Below, one piece after another: positions 48,996 to 61,000 of a stretch of DNA of 64,000 bases; within the stretch, counting starts at the first letter, position 1; each line of letters opens with the position of its first letter. Position numbers and translations under genes: made by a program. The notes under the pieces were generated by a model, which was given only the letters and a program-made list of their open reading frames with translations, was not told the origin of the DNA and did not search any database. The DNA is from Eulemur rufifrons (Eukaryota > Chordata > Mammalia > Primates > Lemuridae), in assembly GCF_041146395.1 (NCBI RefSeq), contig NC_090986.1, forward strand, positions 48,582,001 through 48,646,000, read 5' to 3'.

Positions 48996-51900
48996 CTCAA
49001 TCACTCTGAAACTTGGCTTCTAAATCTGCAAAATGGGTCTTTCATAATATATATTATCAACCTCAGTGACTCTTCTGTAATACATCAAAGCTTTTGTGTT
49101 CAATTTTGGTTCATGCATTTTAAATTAGTACCAGATTTGGAAAGGTTTTCCAGTCTTAGAAAATTGGAGATAAGATCTAAATTCTATACTTTCTATGTGC
49201 TTCTGAAACTCATTTTCATTAATTGTACTAATTTATATACACATTTAAAAGCACATGATTTACCATGACAACCATTGACTAAAAGTTACAACTTTTAATG
49301 GACTTCAAAAATAAAACTGTAATAAAAAATATAAGGATAAAGAAAACCAAGAGAGAAAGCTAAAGCCCATGTTTGAACAGTAATCCCACGAATAGGTCAG
49401 AAGGAAAATGAGAACCATAATAAGTTTATGAAATAATCAATCATAAATTTTCAAAATTTTAGAAATAACTTACAATAATATTAAAAACATCTCTTTAGAG
49501 GATTCTGTTCATGATATTGAATTACAGTTAAAAAGAGAAATCACTATTGCTAATCTTTAAGTAAAACGAAATTATTTTTATAACAAGTATTCAAATGAAA
49601 ATTAACATTTTGAAAGGAAAATAATCACTGAAGCAGATTATTAACCTATACATATTTTTAAATATTTCTTCAATATTATATGTGCTGCCTATTTACTTTT
49701 AAAAAATTTTAAACATGTTTATATACATTTAAAGCCAGCCTACTTACTATACTAGATTTTGAAACAGCAGAGTTATTATTTATATAACATTAAACAAATA
49801 ATAAAAACACTGTTGACAAGTGGCTTTTTATAAGTTAACCTAGACATGCATTTATTCTCATTTCAAGGTACTTAAAATGAAATTTCACATTGATTATATA
49901 GCATTTATAAAATTCTATTATGTTAAAATTGCTGTCTAGGCATTGTGTTTATGGTTTTCTAAATTGCTTTATAAAGAACTTAAGATGACAGGTACCCTGA
50001 TGACTGTACACCCTTTAATGATTTTCTAACCATGGTCAATCCATTAACCTTCATGACATTCCTGTATCACTATCTATATCTTCTTGAGTTTGATCTAAAA
50101 GAACTTTTAATCCACATACCTACTTTGAGTAGCTGAAAAATGAATCAATATTGACATATAAGTAGATATTAAAAATTTTATAGTATAAGGGAAAACAAAT
50201 ATTTTTATGGTTGCTAATTGCAATAATATTTTGCAGAAAATGATGCTTCTGTACATCTGAGGATCTATAGTTTTATAACTTTAACAGTTAGAAGATACAT
50301 GATTGGCACTCTAAAACATGCATCAAACAGTTATAGAATGAGAACAAGCTGCATATATTTAAATACAGAATGATCTTTTTAGTTGGATATGAGACTGGTT
50401 GATAGATATATGGTGTTACATATGACTCCTGAGTTTCAATAACAATAAGTTATTTTCAAGAGGAATGACAATATATGAGGACACCTGCTGTTTGGGCTAA
50501 CAGAGTTAGGTGAAGAGCACAGCTTCACCAATATCTTGTCATGTGACCTTAAGCAAATTTTTAATATCTCCACAACTTCTCAAGTTTTAAACATATATCT
50601 TTAGTCACTTAAGAATTAAGGGCAATGTTATTGGATAGGTATATTTAATTTTTCTTTAATATCTTCACAATATTCCAAAGAATTTCTATGATACTGATTA
50701 AAAATAACCACTGTATAAGCTTAGTTCTATGGAATAGAATTTAATTACTAAAATCATGTTATGTTTTCATTGGAGTGAAATAATTATAATTATCTCTTTT
50801 GTAGAAGATGAGTTATTCTATGAATCACTTTGAAATGAGGCAAATAGTTTTTCACTATTTTTCAAAAGTAACAACTCTAAGGTGAGAGTTTACTTGAGGA
50901 TGCCATGCTAAACAGCATGAAATGAAAGTTATTAAAATTGTGAATCTTCATACTGTAAAGATTGGGATTAAATACATAAAATAAAGAGCACAGAGACTGA
51001 CAAATGATAGATGCCCCTTAAAAAAATCCAGGGTTACAAAACAGCACTTATTTGTGTATGTTAGTATTGTCTAGATGCAGTTCTAAGTTGTTATACAAAG
51101 TTAAGAGGAAGTTGATCAATCTGCTGGTTTCAAATTATTTTGTGTAATATTTGAGTATAGACCAGAATAATAAAAGCGGAAATGACAATTACAGCAAAGA
51201 GATCTAAGAAGTCAAACCTCTACTTCAGCAAACAAAAGCTGACATGGAGTGCATAACTGATTAGCACAAGAGCAAGACTTTCTTGTTGACAGAGCTACAA
51301 TCCAAGTGCAAGCATCCTGGTACCAGTGCTTTCCATTCTGAAGGATAAAGGATAGGTTAAGAAAAAAGTAATATTTGCTAAGCACAAGTTAGAGATTCAG
51401 TACTAGATAGTTTCAAACTATTTACTCATCCTACAAAGTAGACAGCAGTGTGACAACTTTAGGGAAAAGGCACAGGAGGCTCTATTTGGTTAAGTCACTG
51501 GTTTCTTTAACACAGGAGTTACTCCAAATTCATGCATAAAAGATTTGATCCTGGATCTAAATCTAGGTCCTGAATGAAGATTCTGAGCTACAGTAAATAT
51601 GTTTGTTTGACTACTCTGATTTGCAGGAGATATAGCAGTATTTGTAACCGGAAACATACAATAATTTACAAAGAAATTACCAGCACAATTCTATGCGAAG
51701 TCTATTAAATTTGCAACTTTGAAAGCCAGACGTATTTCCATTTCTTTTGTTTATTTAATAATATTATTCTAAATTGTGTGACAGTGATGTTCATGATTTC
51801 AAATATAGCTTTTGAATAAAAATCAAACCATGGGCAAAGGCACAAGCAATAGTTTTCTGAAAAGAACACACAGCTCTTTGTCATTTGTCATTTGTGTTTA

Positions 51901-52088
51901 TTGAATTTTATTCCTTAGCTTAAAAAAATTGAAAACATAAAAAGTCTACAAAATGTAAGTGTAGGCTTTTGTCTTAAAATCTTCACTCTAATTTTACAGA
52001 CAAGGAATCTGAGACATAAAAAGAAGCTTAAAATTCTTATTCTCACAAAATCGCTAATTTTCAAGTAATTTTAAACAGACCCCACCAA
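48996..52088. other. unassigned AT-rich sequence with faint MIR traces
   Basis: Weak MIR-like segments occur at 50505-50560 (sense, 'gaagagcacagcttcaccaa ... gtgaccttaagcaa') and 51975-52035 (antisense, 'attttacagacaaggaatct'). Nothing else recognised. Confidence 0.4.
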
Positions 52089-52109
52089 ATATATATATAT
52101 ATATATATA
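52089..52109. repeat. (AT)n microsatellite, 21 bp
   Basis: Pure alternating A and T. Confidence 0.95.
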
Positions 52110-53414
52110 AGATTGAAATAGCAGATAAAAGTCCCAATCATGACAAAAATTAAATTAAGAGATTATCAGGACTGATTTAAAATTAAATATACTGGGAAAT
52201 GTTTTTAGAAAAATAATTTAATGGTAATTCCCCTTACTCCACCTGAACCAGAAATTAACTACTCTTTTACATCTAAACTCAATCTGGATTTTCATATCTA
52301 CATAATAGGAAATCTATTTATTGTAATTTATTTTCCTGTCACGTTGACAGTATCTTAGAGAAATCAAATGAATACTAATTAAATTAAGCTGAATTACATT
52401 AAAGACAAACATTTATTCTAATAGATGATTGACTTAACTTAAACATCAACAATTGTGATGGAATAAATGATGAAAAATTTTATCTCTTTGTTCTAATCCT
52501 TAGGTTTAATTATAGTCCTTTGATGGTCTTCACATTTAGTGAAAAGCTCCTATATTCAACATTACAATATGTAGAAAGAAAACTATAAATGCAAGCTTTT
52601 TAGTTGATTGTACAATTCCAGAGTATAGTACAAGTTAACATAATAGTCTCCTCACAGACATCACTTATATTAGCATTAAACTCTCTTATTAGTTTTCCAT
52701 CTGCACTCAATCACTTCTTTACTTAATAAGATATAAAGTGGAAATTATTTCTGTATGCATAAATGCTGTCAATAAAAATTGTTGGCAAATAGTTTTTTTT
52801 TTTTAATTTATACTATAGAGAGTCCAAACAACATGTTTTTAAGTTTAAAGCAAAATAACAGTGATTATTCCTTGGATAATTTTGTCAGACAAGGTTTACT
52901 TTAGAGTATTCATTTATTATGGATATAAGTAACCATTTTTAAATCACTATCATAAAATTAACTCCATTGATTTTGGAAATGTTATATTATCTGGTATTTC
53001 TTTTATTAAACATCTGGTTTGATGGTAGAAAAATCTGTTATCTGCTATTTGGGGATCCAAAAAATATAAAATAACTCCATATTTTATGTGAATAAATGTA
53101 TTAATATTTAATTTTATATACTCTGTGTATAAAATTAAAAATAGTATCTCCAAATTTTAGGCCTTATGATAATTCCCTAACTCTGTTGATAGTGAACAGA
53201 ATGATATCATAAACTAATTTTATAGCAAGAGAATGATACAAGGCAAATTAATTATAACTACATAATGATTTAACTACTTAAATAAGTAAATGGTATTAAA
53301 TAATGTAAATTATTTAAATGGATACTGTGGAATATAATAAGTCACTTAATTGAGCCAATATCTAGACATTGGGCCTCTGTTGTGACTTCATTCATTGATA
53401 TTGAGAATGAATGG
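52110..53414. other. unassigned AT-rich sequence
   Basis: No feature recognised. Confidence 0.45.
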
Positions 53415-53830
53415 TGTATTAGTTTGCCAGAGTTGCCATAGCAAAGTACTGAATTTGGGCCTTTTAAACAATAGGAATTTATTGTTTCATAGTTTTGGAA
53501 GCTAGAAGTCAAAAATCAACCTGTCTGGCGAGTTGGTTCCTTCTTAAGGCCATGAGGGAGAATCTGCTCTACGCCTCTCCTGTGGACAGCATTCTCTCCG
53601 TGGGTTCACATAATCTTCCTTCTGAGCATGTTTCCATGTGCGAGTCTGTCTCTGTGTCCCAGTTTCCCATTTTTATAAGAACACAATCATAATAGATAAG
53701 GGCCCACCCTAATAACCCCACTTTAACTTGATCATCTGCAAAGTCCCTATTTCCAACTAAGGTCACATTTTATAGGTACTGAGGGCTGCAACAGCAACAT
53801 TTTTGGGCAGGTACAAGTCATCCCATTACA
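53415..53830 (-). repeat. MLT1-type MaLR solo LTR, antisense
   Basis: Starts 'tgtattagtttgccagagtt' and ends 'catcccattaca'. Landmarks 'aacaataggaatttattgtt', 'catagttttggaagctagaa', 'ctctgtgtcccagtttccca', 'gataagggcccaccctaata' and 'aagtccctatttccaactaa' follow an MLT1 LTR in reverse. Target duplication is too decayed to claim. Confidence 0.85.
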
Positions 53831-54171
53831 TAGGGACATCACTCAAATTCATTATGTGATGAAGCTTTTTCAGAAATAGAGGTTAATATCTGTGAATATA
53901 TGAAAACAGGCAAAATTCTGTAGAATGTGCTTTTCGGTTACAGTTAGTGTCCTATAATTTTCATCTTTCTTTACAATTCCCTTTCTCTTCTCATTTAACT
54001 GAGTACCTATCATCTGCAGTAAAGTATATTAAAAAAAATAGTGCCATCAAGTTGGATAAGGTTCAATATTTTAAATGGTTCTGCTATTAGTTTTTGGATC
54101 CCAACCCCTAATTAAGATGATAGTGTTCGTATAGCTTTTATCTCCAGTCTCAAATGTTTTTTTCTTTCACA

Positions 54172-54600
54172 TACAGTTACTGAATACCTACTATGTGCCA
54201 TATTTTCTATAAGGGATATCTCACTGATATTAGTGATATCACTCATATTCTATTAGGGATGTCAAAGTAATAGATTGCTTAGATCGCTTATTTTATTTAA
54301 AAGGTCCGTCTATTTTTTAACAAATATTCATTGGTAGCTACTATGTTGCAGCATTCTATTAGGTACTGGCAAAATAAGACAAAGTCATTTCCCTTGCAGA
54401 ATTTATAATCTAATAATGTGACAGACAATGAAAAAAGAAAACTAAATACATAATTTCAAATGAGGAGAATTAGGTAATGAAAATAACACAGGATAGTGAG
54501 AGGGTGACTCTAGGGAGGATCAGAGCTAGTTTACATATGACATTGTGGTCAAGGAGGTCCTCTCTTAGGATATGCCTTTTGGCTGAGGGTGCAGCTCACA
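54172..54600 (-). repeat. two adjacent L2 3-prime fragments, antisense
   Basis: The L2 end signature appears twice: 'actgaatacctactatgtgc' (54179) and 'tattcattggtagctactat' (54326), the second continuing with 'tctattaggtactggcaaaa', 'tcatttcccttgcagaattt' and 'gtgagagggtgactctaggg'. This could be an internal duplication or two insertions. Confidence 0.72.
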
Positions 54601-56986
54601 AAACTTTTTTTCTGCTCTTTACAAGAGAAGCCAAGTAAGAACTTTGAACAAATATGATCGCCTATGTTTAGTTTTCTCATTAACATACTATGTATATAAT
54701 GTAAAAATTTTGTGAAAAGTGTCTTTTTTTTTTTTCCAGTGTGGAGAGAGTGATGTTGGTAAAATATGCCTGAGGCTTAAAAGACCCATCATTGTCTTTG
54801 TTCATTTAGTGTAGGTGTGTCAGCTCAAGTAACTACTAGTTTATCCCAAATAAATATCTTCTTTTGTTTTTACTTCCACTTTCTTACCCTCCATTACTAT
54901 TGAGTTTTCAGAGATGCTGCAGAGAGGCTTAGGCTGCTTGTTAGAAAATATTGCCGTAACACCTCCAAGAACATTGGCTCCATTTCTGTCAACCTGGCAC
55001 AATTCACACATCTTCAATTTGCTTCATTATTTATTGTTCTGTAGAACAGTGACAGGATACTTGGCTCTGTGGAAAAAAAGAAAAAAAGATATAAGGCTGC
55101 TCTCTGCCCCAAGGACATGCAATTTAAGTTAGACAATTCAGACATAAAACACAATGGCTGAGAAACTGGTTTATTTTCAGAGTAAAAACAAACCTGAGTT
55201 TCCATACTTGTTTGCAGAGGTTGAAAACTTACTGTGGGATATTAAAAACAAACAAAAAATATGGAGAGATAGAAATGGAGGAATAGGTATTGCTATTATT
55301 TTTATTTTTTGTGTTTCAGACCAATTACTAGATAAATTTCATCTCTAAAGATAAAATGATGGAAACAAAGTTCATGAAGCCTTAAATGCACAAGCAGATA
55401 TTCCATTCACTTACTGTAGGATGTAAAACAACTGAAATAGATTCAATGAGGTAAAATCAAGTCCAAAACCAAGTGCAAAATGAGATTAAATAAACCTCTT
55501 TTATATAGGTGAAATATTTCCCTAGTGAATATGAAAATGCTATGATTATCAAATCACTTATTTAAAAGCAGTGTGGCAGAAATTATTAAAAATAATATAA
55601 GACCATAATACTAGAATGAAAGTAAAACCTGTTAAATACTCTAGATTAAAAAAAACTAGGCTAAGAATAGAAATTGTCTCATCATTAGTAATGAGCTGAC
55701 TCGTGCATCCTAAACCCTCAACATATGTCTTTGCAAAGAAGTGAGGGAGAGAGAGAAATTCTTCAGAGAAGGATTTTCAATAATAAGTTGCTCCCCAAAG
55801 TTTGGTCTGTAAAAGCCAGATGCTGTGGAAAGTTTTAGAGGGCTACCTTCATCATCACCCCTTATTAGCATCTATATTTCACCAAGAAATTCATATCTCA
55901 CTATGAATTGCTTAAATCAAACAAATAGGCTAGTTAGACTGTTTATTTTTTGAGTGAGTGAATGAAGAACAAGTTGAATTCACTTCTAAATGAAGTTTGG
56001 ATTCATTTCAGGATTCAGTGTCTTTCAGTGGAGAGCAATTCATAGTTGACATCATGCATGTTGGATTGATGAACAAAAGGAAATCGTGTGGGATTTGGGC
56101 TCCTGAGGGTAAGAGAGAAGAATGAGAAAGGAGAGTTAGGCAAATTCTCAAATAAATATTACTACATATCAATTTTCTTGACCAAAACCATGTATGCCAC
56201 CAAAAATGTCTTGCCTTTAGTTATAATAAATTGTTGCCAATATTTTGGTTATACACTTGTCACTCACCTTTCCAAACCATTCTAAAAGGAAAAGCAGAGG
56301 AAAATAATCACCCTAATCCGCTTTACTTAACATGGGACTCCAGGACTTAAAGCTATAGAATCTACAGAGACAGGGAAACAAATAAGAAATCTAATTCCCA
56401 AGCTCCTGAAACTCATATCTTTTCAAATCATTCAGTGGATTTTATTCATTGTGTTTATTCCACTGTAAAATTAGATGTACAAAGAAATACATAATTCTCG
56501 TATTTGTTATTGGTTATAAATCTTTAGAACAAGCTTAGGCTACAGTTATTTAAAACTATGCTTCCTGACCACATTTGCACTTTTTTCCCCAATACTTAGT
56601 TAATAATACTTAGACAGATACTTATTAAGATTCATTTAGTTGTAAAGCTAAATATAGCTTGCCTTTAAATTATATTGGTGAAATATAATAATATATAATA
56701 CAATACTGTGCATAGTACTAGATGTGTTTTCTATTTGTCAAAAATAAATTAAGTGGTTAGGGGAATATAATGGTAACCCTCTATGCCAAAAATAGTAAGT
56801 TCAAACATACCTGTTTGTAGGTATAGACAGACCCTAGAATTTCATAATTCAAAAGGAGGTACAAAGGCTAATAAGTAATAAAATACTATAAATTTAGAGT
56901 TCTTAATCTATGATCCATAAACTCCACTCGGTCCATGGGCCTACATACAGTACTTCAGAGTTTTTGTTGTTAACTTAAATAAGTGA
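54601..56986. other. unassigned sequence
   Basis: A T-run lies at about 54724-54737. 'atctatgatccataaactcc' (56909) hints at a DNA-transposon relic but is too short to call. No gene recognised. Confidence 0.4.
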
Positions 56987-57985
56987 CTGAAAACAAGGGA
57001 GTGAGACTCAATTGAGGTTTATTAAGCCAAGATTTTAAGGATACACCCAGGAAAAACATGGCCCACAAAGTATCTATCGTGGACTAGACTCTCTGTAGAA
57101 GAGGTTGAGAACTTCACATTTAAAGGGGAAAGGGGACCCACAGGAAAACCAGAGGGGTGAAAGAGGTGATCAGTGAGGCAATTGATGGTATTCTTGTCAA
57201 GTTCTCTTGGTGCTCAATAAATCTGCCGAAGATAAGATGAATATTCAAAAAAGGGGTGTAAATAGTCAATGCTATGAATTTTCTCAGGGTAGGTAGAGTG
57301 ATCACATCTCTTCCTTGATTTGCGTCTTGGGCGATAAACTTGTAATGGACATTTAACAGTCTATTTAGGCTACAGTCCTAAGGTTATAATAGGCACTCAT
57401 TTTGTAGGGGCTGTATATCTTGAAGGTTTTTTTTTTTTTTTTTCTTTTTTAAGTCTGAAGGAAATAAGAAATGTTTTAACACAAAATACATTTCTTTGTC
57501 ATATTTTGAGATGTGAGAGCAAAGGGGAATATGCTTTAAGGCTGTCTAGGGAGGAAGGGGTAGGGGGGAGAGATTTGGATTGGTCGAGAATCAGCCAGAC
57601 CCTGCCTATTTGATTTGGGACAGGTTTGCTGAGAGTCTGGCTCCCTTAAAGGTCTGAATAAAAACATTTCCTTTATGGCTATTATGAAGCTTATCTGCAT
57701 AACAAGACCATCTTGCCAGCCAGGCTTCTTTTCTCCCTCCCATGTCCAGTACCCACCCCACCCCACTCCCCAAAAAAAGAAGAAAAAAAAATCAACTATT
57801 TAGTCATTTTCCAAGCCGTTTTATTTCATAATAGAGGACCCCTGTACCACACCGGGGAGAGATGGCAGTGCTTGTGTGACTAGTTCCGAGGCTCAATTCT
57901 CCTTTTTGGCATAATGAATTTTCGGGGGGTCCTGAGATTTTTATTTTTCCTTTACACTGTGATGCCAACGTGTATAGGCTCATTT
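56987..57985 (-). repeat. probable retroviral LTR-like region, antisense
   Basis: On the minus strand this region carries AATAAA signals (one at 57018-57023) and LTR-like landmarks ('gtctggctcccttaaaggtc', 'ataacaagaccatcttgcca', 'ggggggtcctgagattttta' as seen on the plus strand). I recall similar text in class I or ERVL LTRs but cannot name the family. It may be more than one element; edges are approximate. A T-run (57426-57445) and C-rich tract (57749-57769) lie inside. Confidence 0.45.
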
Positions 57986-58249
57986 TCATTTTGTTAGAGA
58001 AAAGTCCAGTAGATTTTCAAAAGATACGAGAAAAAGAAACAAACAGAATTTAAGATCGGTGTAAACATCCATTTTGTAAAATTTTATTCCAGTATAGTTA
58101 TATTTTCATTACTATGATGTTTCATAAAATATCCAAATATTTAGGAATAAAAAGGCTCTTATAAATAGTACAGCACCACATTTGCAAGTGCTTAACAGAT
58201 TGCAAAGAGCTTTCACATGGATGGCATGCTCTGCTCTGACATCCGCCTT

Positions 58250-58300
58250 TCTCTCCTTCCCTCCCTCCCTCCAGACACCTTCCTTCCCTTCCTCCTTCCA
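58250..58300. repeat. (CCTT)n/(CCCT)n pyrimidine microsatellite
   Basis: Imperfect cctt and ccct units. They produce the glycine/arginine/glutamate-rich shadow frames on the minus strand at 58112-58424. Confidence 0.88.
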
Positions 58301-58381
58301 CAATCCTCAGGCCAGGTACTGTCTCAGGCGTAGGCATTTTTGTCCCTGTTAGATCCATTTCAACAGATTTTTTCTTGTTTT

Positions 58382-58957
58382 TGTTGCTGCCCAGCCCAGC
58401 CAGGTTCATTTGTCCGCTGCCCAAGAGGAAGCCAATACGCTGAGACAGCAGGATTTGCAGCAGAGAGTTTATTCTGCATAGCGCTACGTGGGGAGATGGG
58501 AGAAATTTCTCAAATCCGCCTCCCGGAGAATTTGAGAGACAGGGTTTTTAAAGACAGTTTGGCTAAGCAACTGAATCTGCTAATTGGTTGGGTTCAGGTC
58601 AGAACCAGAGAGTTGTAGAAATTGTCTTCTTTGCTGACGAGGTTCTTGGGTCAGGGGGTCACAAGATCAGTTGAGTCAGTTCCTCGGTATGGGACACTGG
58701 TCTGGGTGGGTCAGCTGTTCCACTGGAAGGTAGGACGTGGAAGATATCTCAGAAACTACCCCTAGGTTTCAAAAAGGTGATGTTATTTCTGGAGAAAGCT
58801 AAGAATTTTTATGACAACCAGCTATATGGCCCCAGAGTGGCAATTATAGAGAAGTAAATGGGGACAGTGGCTATTACCATTATTTTTAGCTAGGCCTGTC
58901 TGTGCCTTATTTTTAGCTACGCCCTTACTACGGTTCTCACCTTGTACCCCTTCAACA
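58382..58957 (-). repeat. class I (ERV1-like) solo LTR, antisense
   Basis: Opens TGTTG and closes CAACA, the expected LTR inverted ends, with length about 576 bp. Read on the minus strand it has a U3-like part with 'ccaattagcagattcagttg', a TTTAAAAA TATA-like box (near 58545-58552), AATAAA (58468-58473) and a U5-like end 'ggcttcctcttgggcagcgg'. Neither a primer-binding site nor a polypurine tract adjoins it, so it is most likely solo. The target duplication is not clear. The predicted plus-strand frame at 58340-58618 is antisense to the LTR. Confidence 0.75.
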
Positions 58958-59149
58958 ATTTGTAAAGGTGGTTTCACTTTTCTTTTCTCAATTTATCCTG
59001 CTCACATTTTTAGATTAAATGCCCTGACAGTGACTCTACTAGTGCTAAAGCTTGATGTCCCTAAACAGATTATTTATATTCCGAATCTAAGCTTAGCATT
59101 ATAGCTTCCTTCTTTATATCTTTGCTCCACCTTTAGTTGGTTCACAAGT
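58958..59149. other. unassigned spacer
   Basis: No feature recognised. Confidence 0.5.
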
Positions 59150-59345
59150 GTATCTAAGTTTCAGTTTCCTTAACTATAAAAGAAGAGGAGGGTGATAATA
59201 TTAGCCTAGGTCATAGAGCTGGTATAATAAATAAAACTGATAAAATATTTCATTTATTTAAATATTTTCACCTAATACCTCAAATATAACAAGTCAAAGT
59301 AAGTATCAATAAGTGTTAGCCACTAGGAAGTAATTAATGGGATGT
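59150..59345 (+). repeat. MIR SINE, sense
   Basis: 'agtttcagtttccttaacta', 'gagggtgataatattagcct' and 'ataagtgttagccacta' follow the MIR 3-prime two-thirds. Confidence 0.75.
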
Positions 59346-60417
59346 AAAAATCCCTGACACAGTACGGTCTATTTTGAATCAGAAACTATGATTATCATTA
59401 TTAATAACAATAAAGAAATGAGTGTTTTCCTATAGAGAATCTGACACATTGTAGAATAATTCTTCTGGAAGGTTGTTCTAGAGTCTACCAGTACAGTGTG
59501 GTCAAAATTCTTACACTATTTCATTAGGGTACAGAAAGATTTATTGTATCCTTCTAGGTAGTTTAAAAAGAAAAACCTAAGTTTTAACTTACTTCTGGCA
59601 TTTCTACAAATGGGGTCACCTTACAGAGCTTCTGGCAAAATAGCTTTATGTGGCTGCTTCCAGAGAATCCAAAAGATAAAAAAAGAAAAATAAAACCCCA
59701 CAGATTATCCGAAGCCAGTTAGAGGAATCTGTGGCATGAGGAGTGAATGGGACCTTGAGCCAGCTGGAAGCGAGGCCAGACATCCAACAGAATTCCATCT
59801 GGACCGGGCACCGGAATTTCACCTGCTGCCTGTGCACCGTGGAGCGGTCCCTGGCTTCTACCTAGTCTGGTTCTCTGGCCGTCTCTTCTCTACTCTAATC
59901 AACAGCCTGTTCCACATTTGACCCGCTCTGTTTTCCAGCTCCTACTTCTGGATGTGCCCCTGTTGCCATGGCTACCAGTCCTTGGTTTTGACTCAGCCTG
60001 GCTTCTGGTCACAGTTCCTACACTCGCACACAGCGGAGTGCTTAGTTTCTAGTTTTTAATTCACTTGCAACAGTATTTATCCATTTACTTCAGGCCTCTA
60101 ATTCAGCCATAAGCTCCTGAGTTTCACGCTTTGGAACTTGAGGTCTAAGCCCAAGGTCTCAAAAATGGGCCGGAAGGAGAACACTTCGGCTTGATGGTTT
60201 GATGCCATTTGGGTCCTGTCCACGTCCTTCTTGAGTGGATGGTTTTGAAAAAGCATTTCATTACTCACCTTTAGTGGGGAATACTTCCATACCCTAATCT
60301 AATATCTCTTGAAGCCATAAGTAAATCAATCCTGCCAGCATGCGTTTACACTTCTGTAAATGATGCAAGTGTTAGGCTTACATGAATATATCTCAATAAT
60401 TCAATTTAAAATTATAT
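59346..60417. other. unassigned; 59700-60250 GC-richer block
   Basis: 59700-60250 is less AT-rich than the surroundings, with several CpGs (for example 59765-59870). It has no long frame (62 codons at most) and no repeat family I recognise. It may be an unknown LTR, a decayed retrocopy or a non-coding exon. Confidence 0.4.
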
Positions 60418-61000
60418 TGAGCTCATACAATGGGAAAACATGGGCAGAGGACAGTACTAGACATAAGATGACCACATAAATAATGGCCAGAATATACCAG
60501 GTTCCCAGAGGTATATTAAAAAATAATGAAAGCAGAACAAAGGGAGTCCATAAGTGGCAGAAATTATGTATGTTGGAGGTATCAAAGAAGTCTTCCTTGT
60601 AGAGGTAGAATTTGATATGGGCCTTAATGAACTACCAGGATTTGGTCAGAAACTTGGTAAATATGTGAACCTAATATAATGAGAAAACAAAAAGGGAAAA
60701 TGCATGGAATGGTAAAATATAGAATGTTCTCAGGAAAGTAGTTAGCTTTCTATTTTGGCAAAAGGATGTTAATGGTATAGGAAATTAACGGGAGAACAAA
60801 GTTAACTGTTAGGCTGGGTTTTTCCACTGAGGGCTTCAAAGTTTGTATTGAGTTGGCTACATTTTATTACGTAGGGACTGGTAAGATGATACGTGTTTTA
60901 TCTACCTTAAAAAGATTATTTTTTTATATTACAGTGAAGAGAGACTGGGAGTGAGGTAGCAAGATTGGACAAAGATTTATAAATATTCTAGATAAGAGGG
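60418..61000 (-). repeat. L2 LINE fragment, antisense
   Basis: 'agaagtcttccttgtagagg', 'atttgatatgggccttaatg', 'gaatgttctcaggaaagtag', 'attacgtagggactggtaag' and 'gagagactgggagtgaggta' follow the L2 3-prime third in reverse. This is a long but strongly diverged copy. Confidence 0.65.

Noticed and set aside
58340..58618. 92-codon plus-strand frame with cysteine-rich start
   Set aside because: It lies antisense within a retroviral solo LTR and shows no known domain.
58382..58957. A complete endogenous provirus attached to this LTR
   Set aside because: No primer-binding site, polypurine tract or retroviral coding relic adjoins it on either side.
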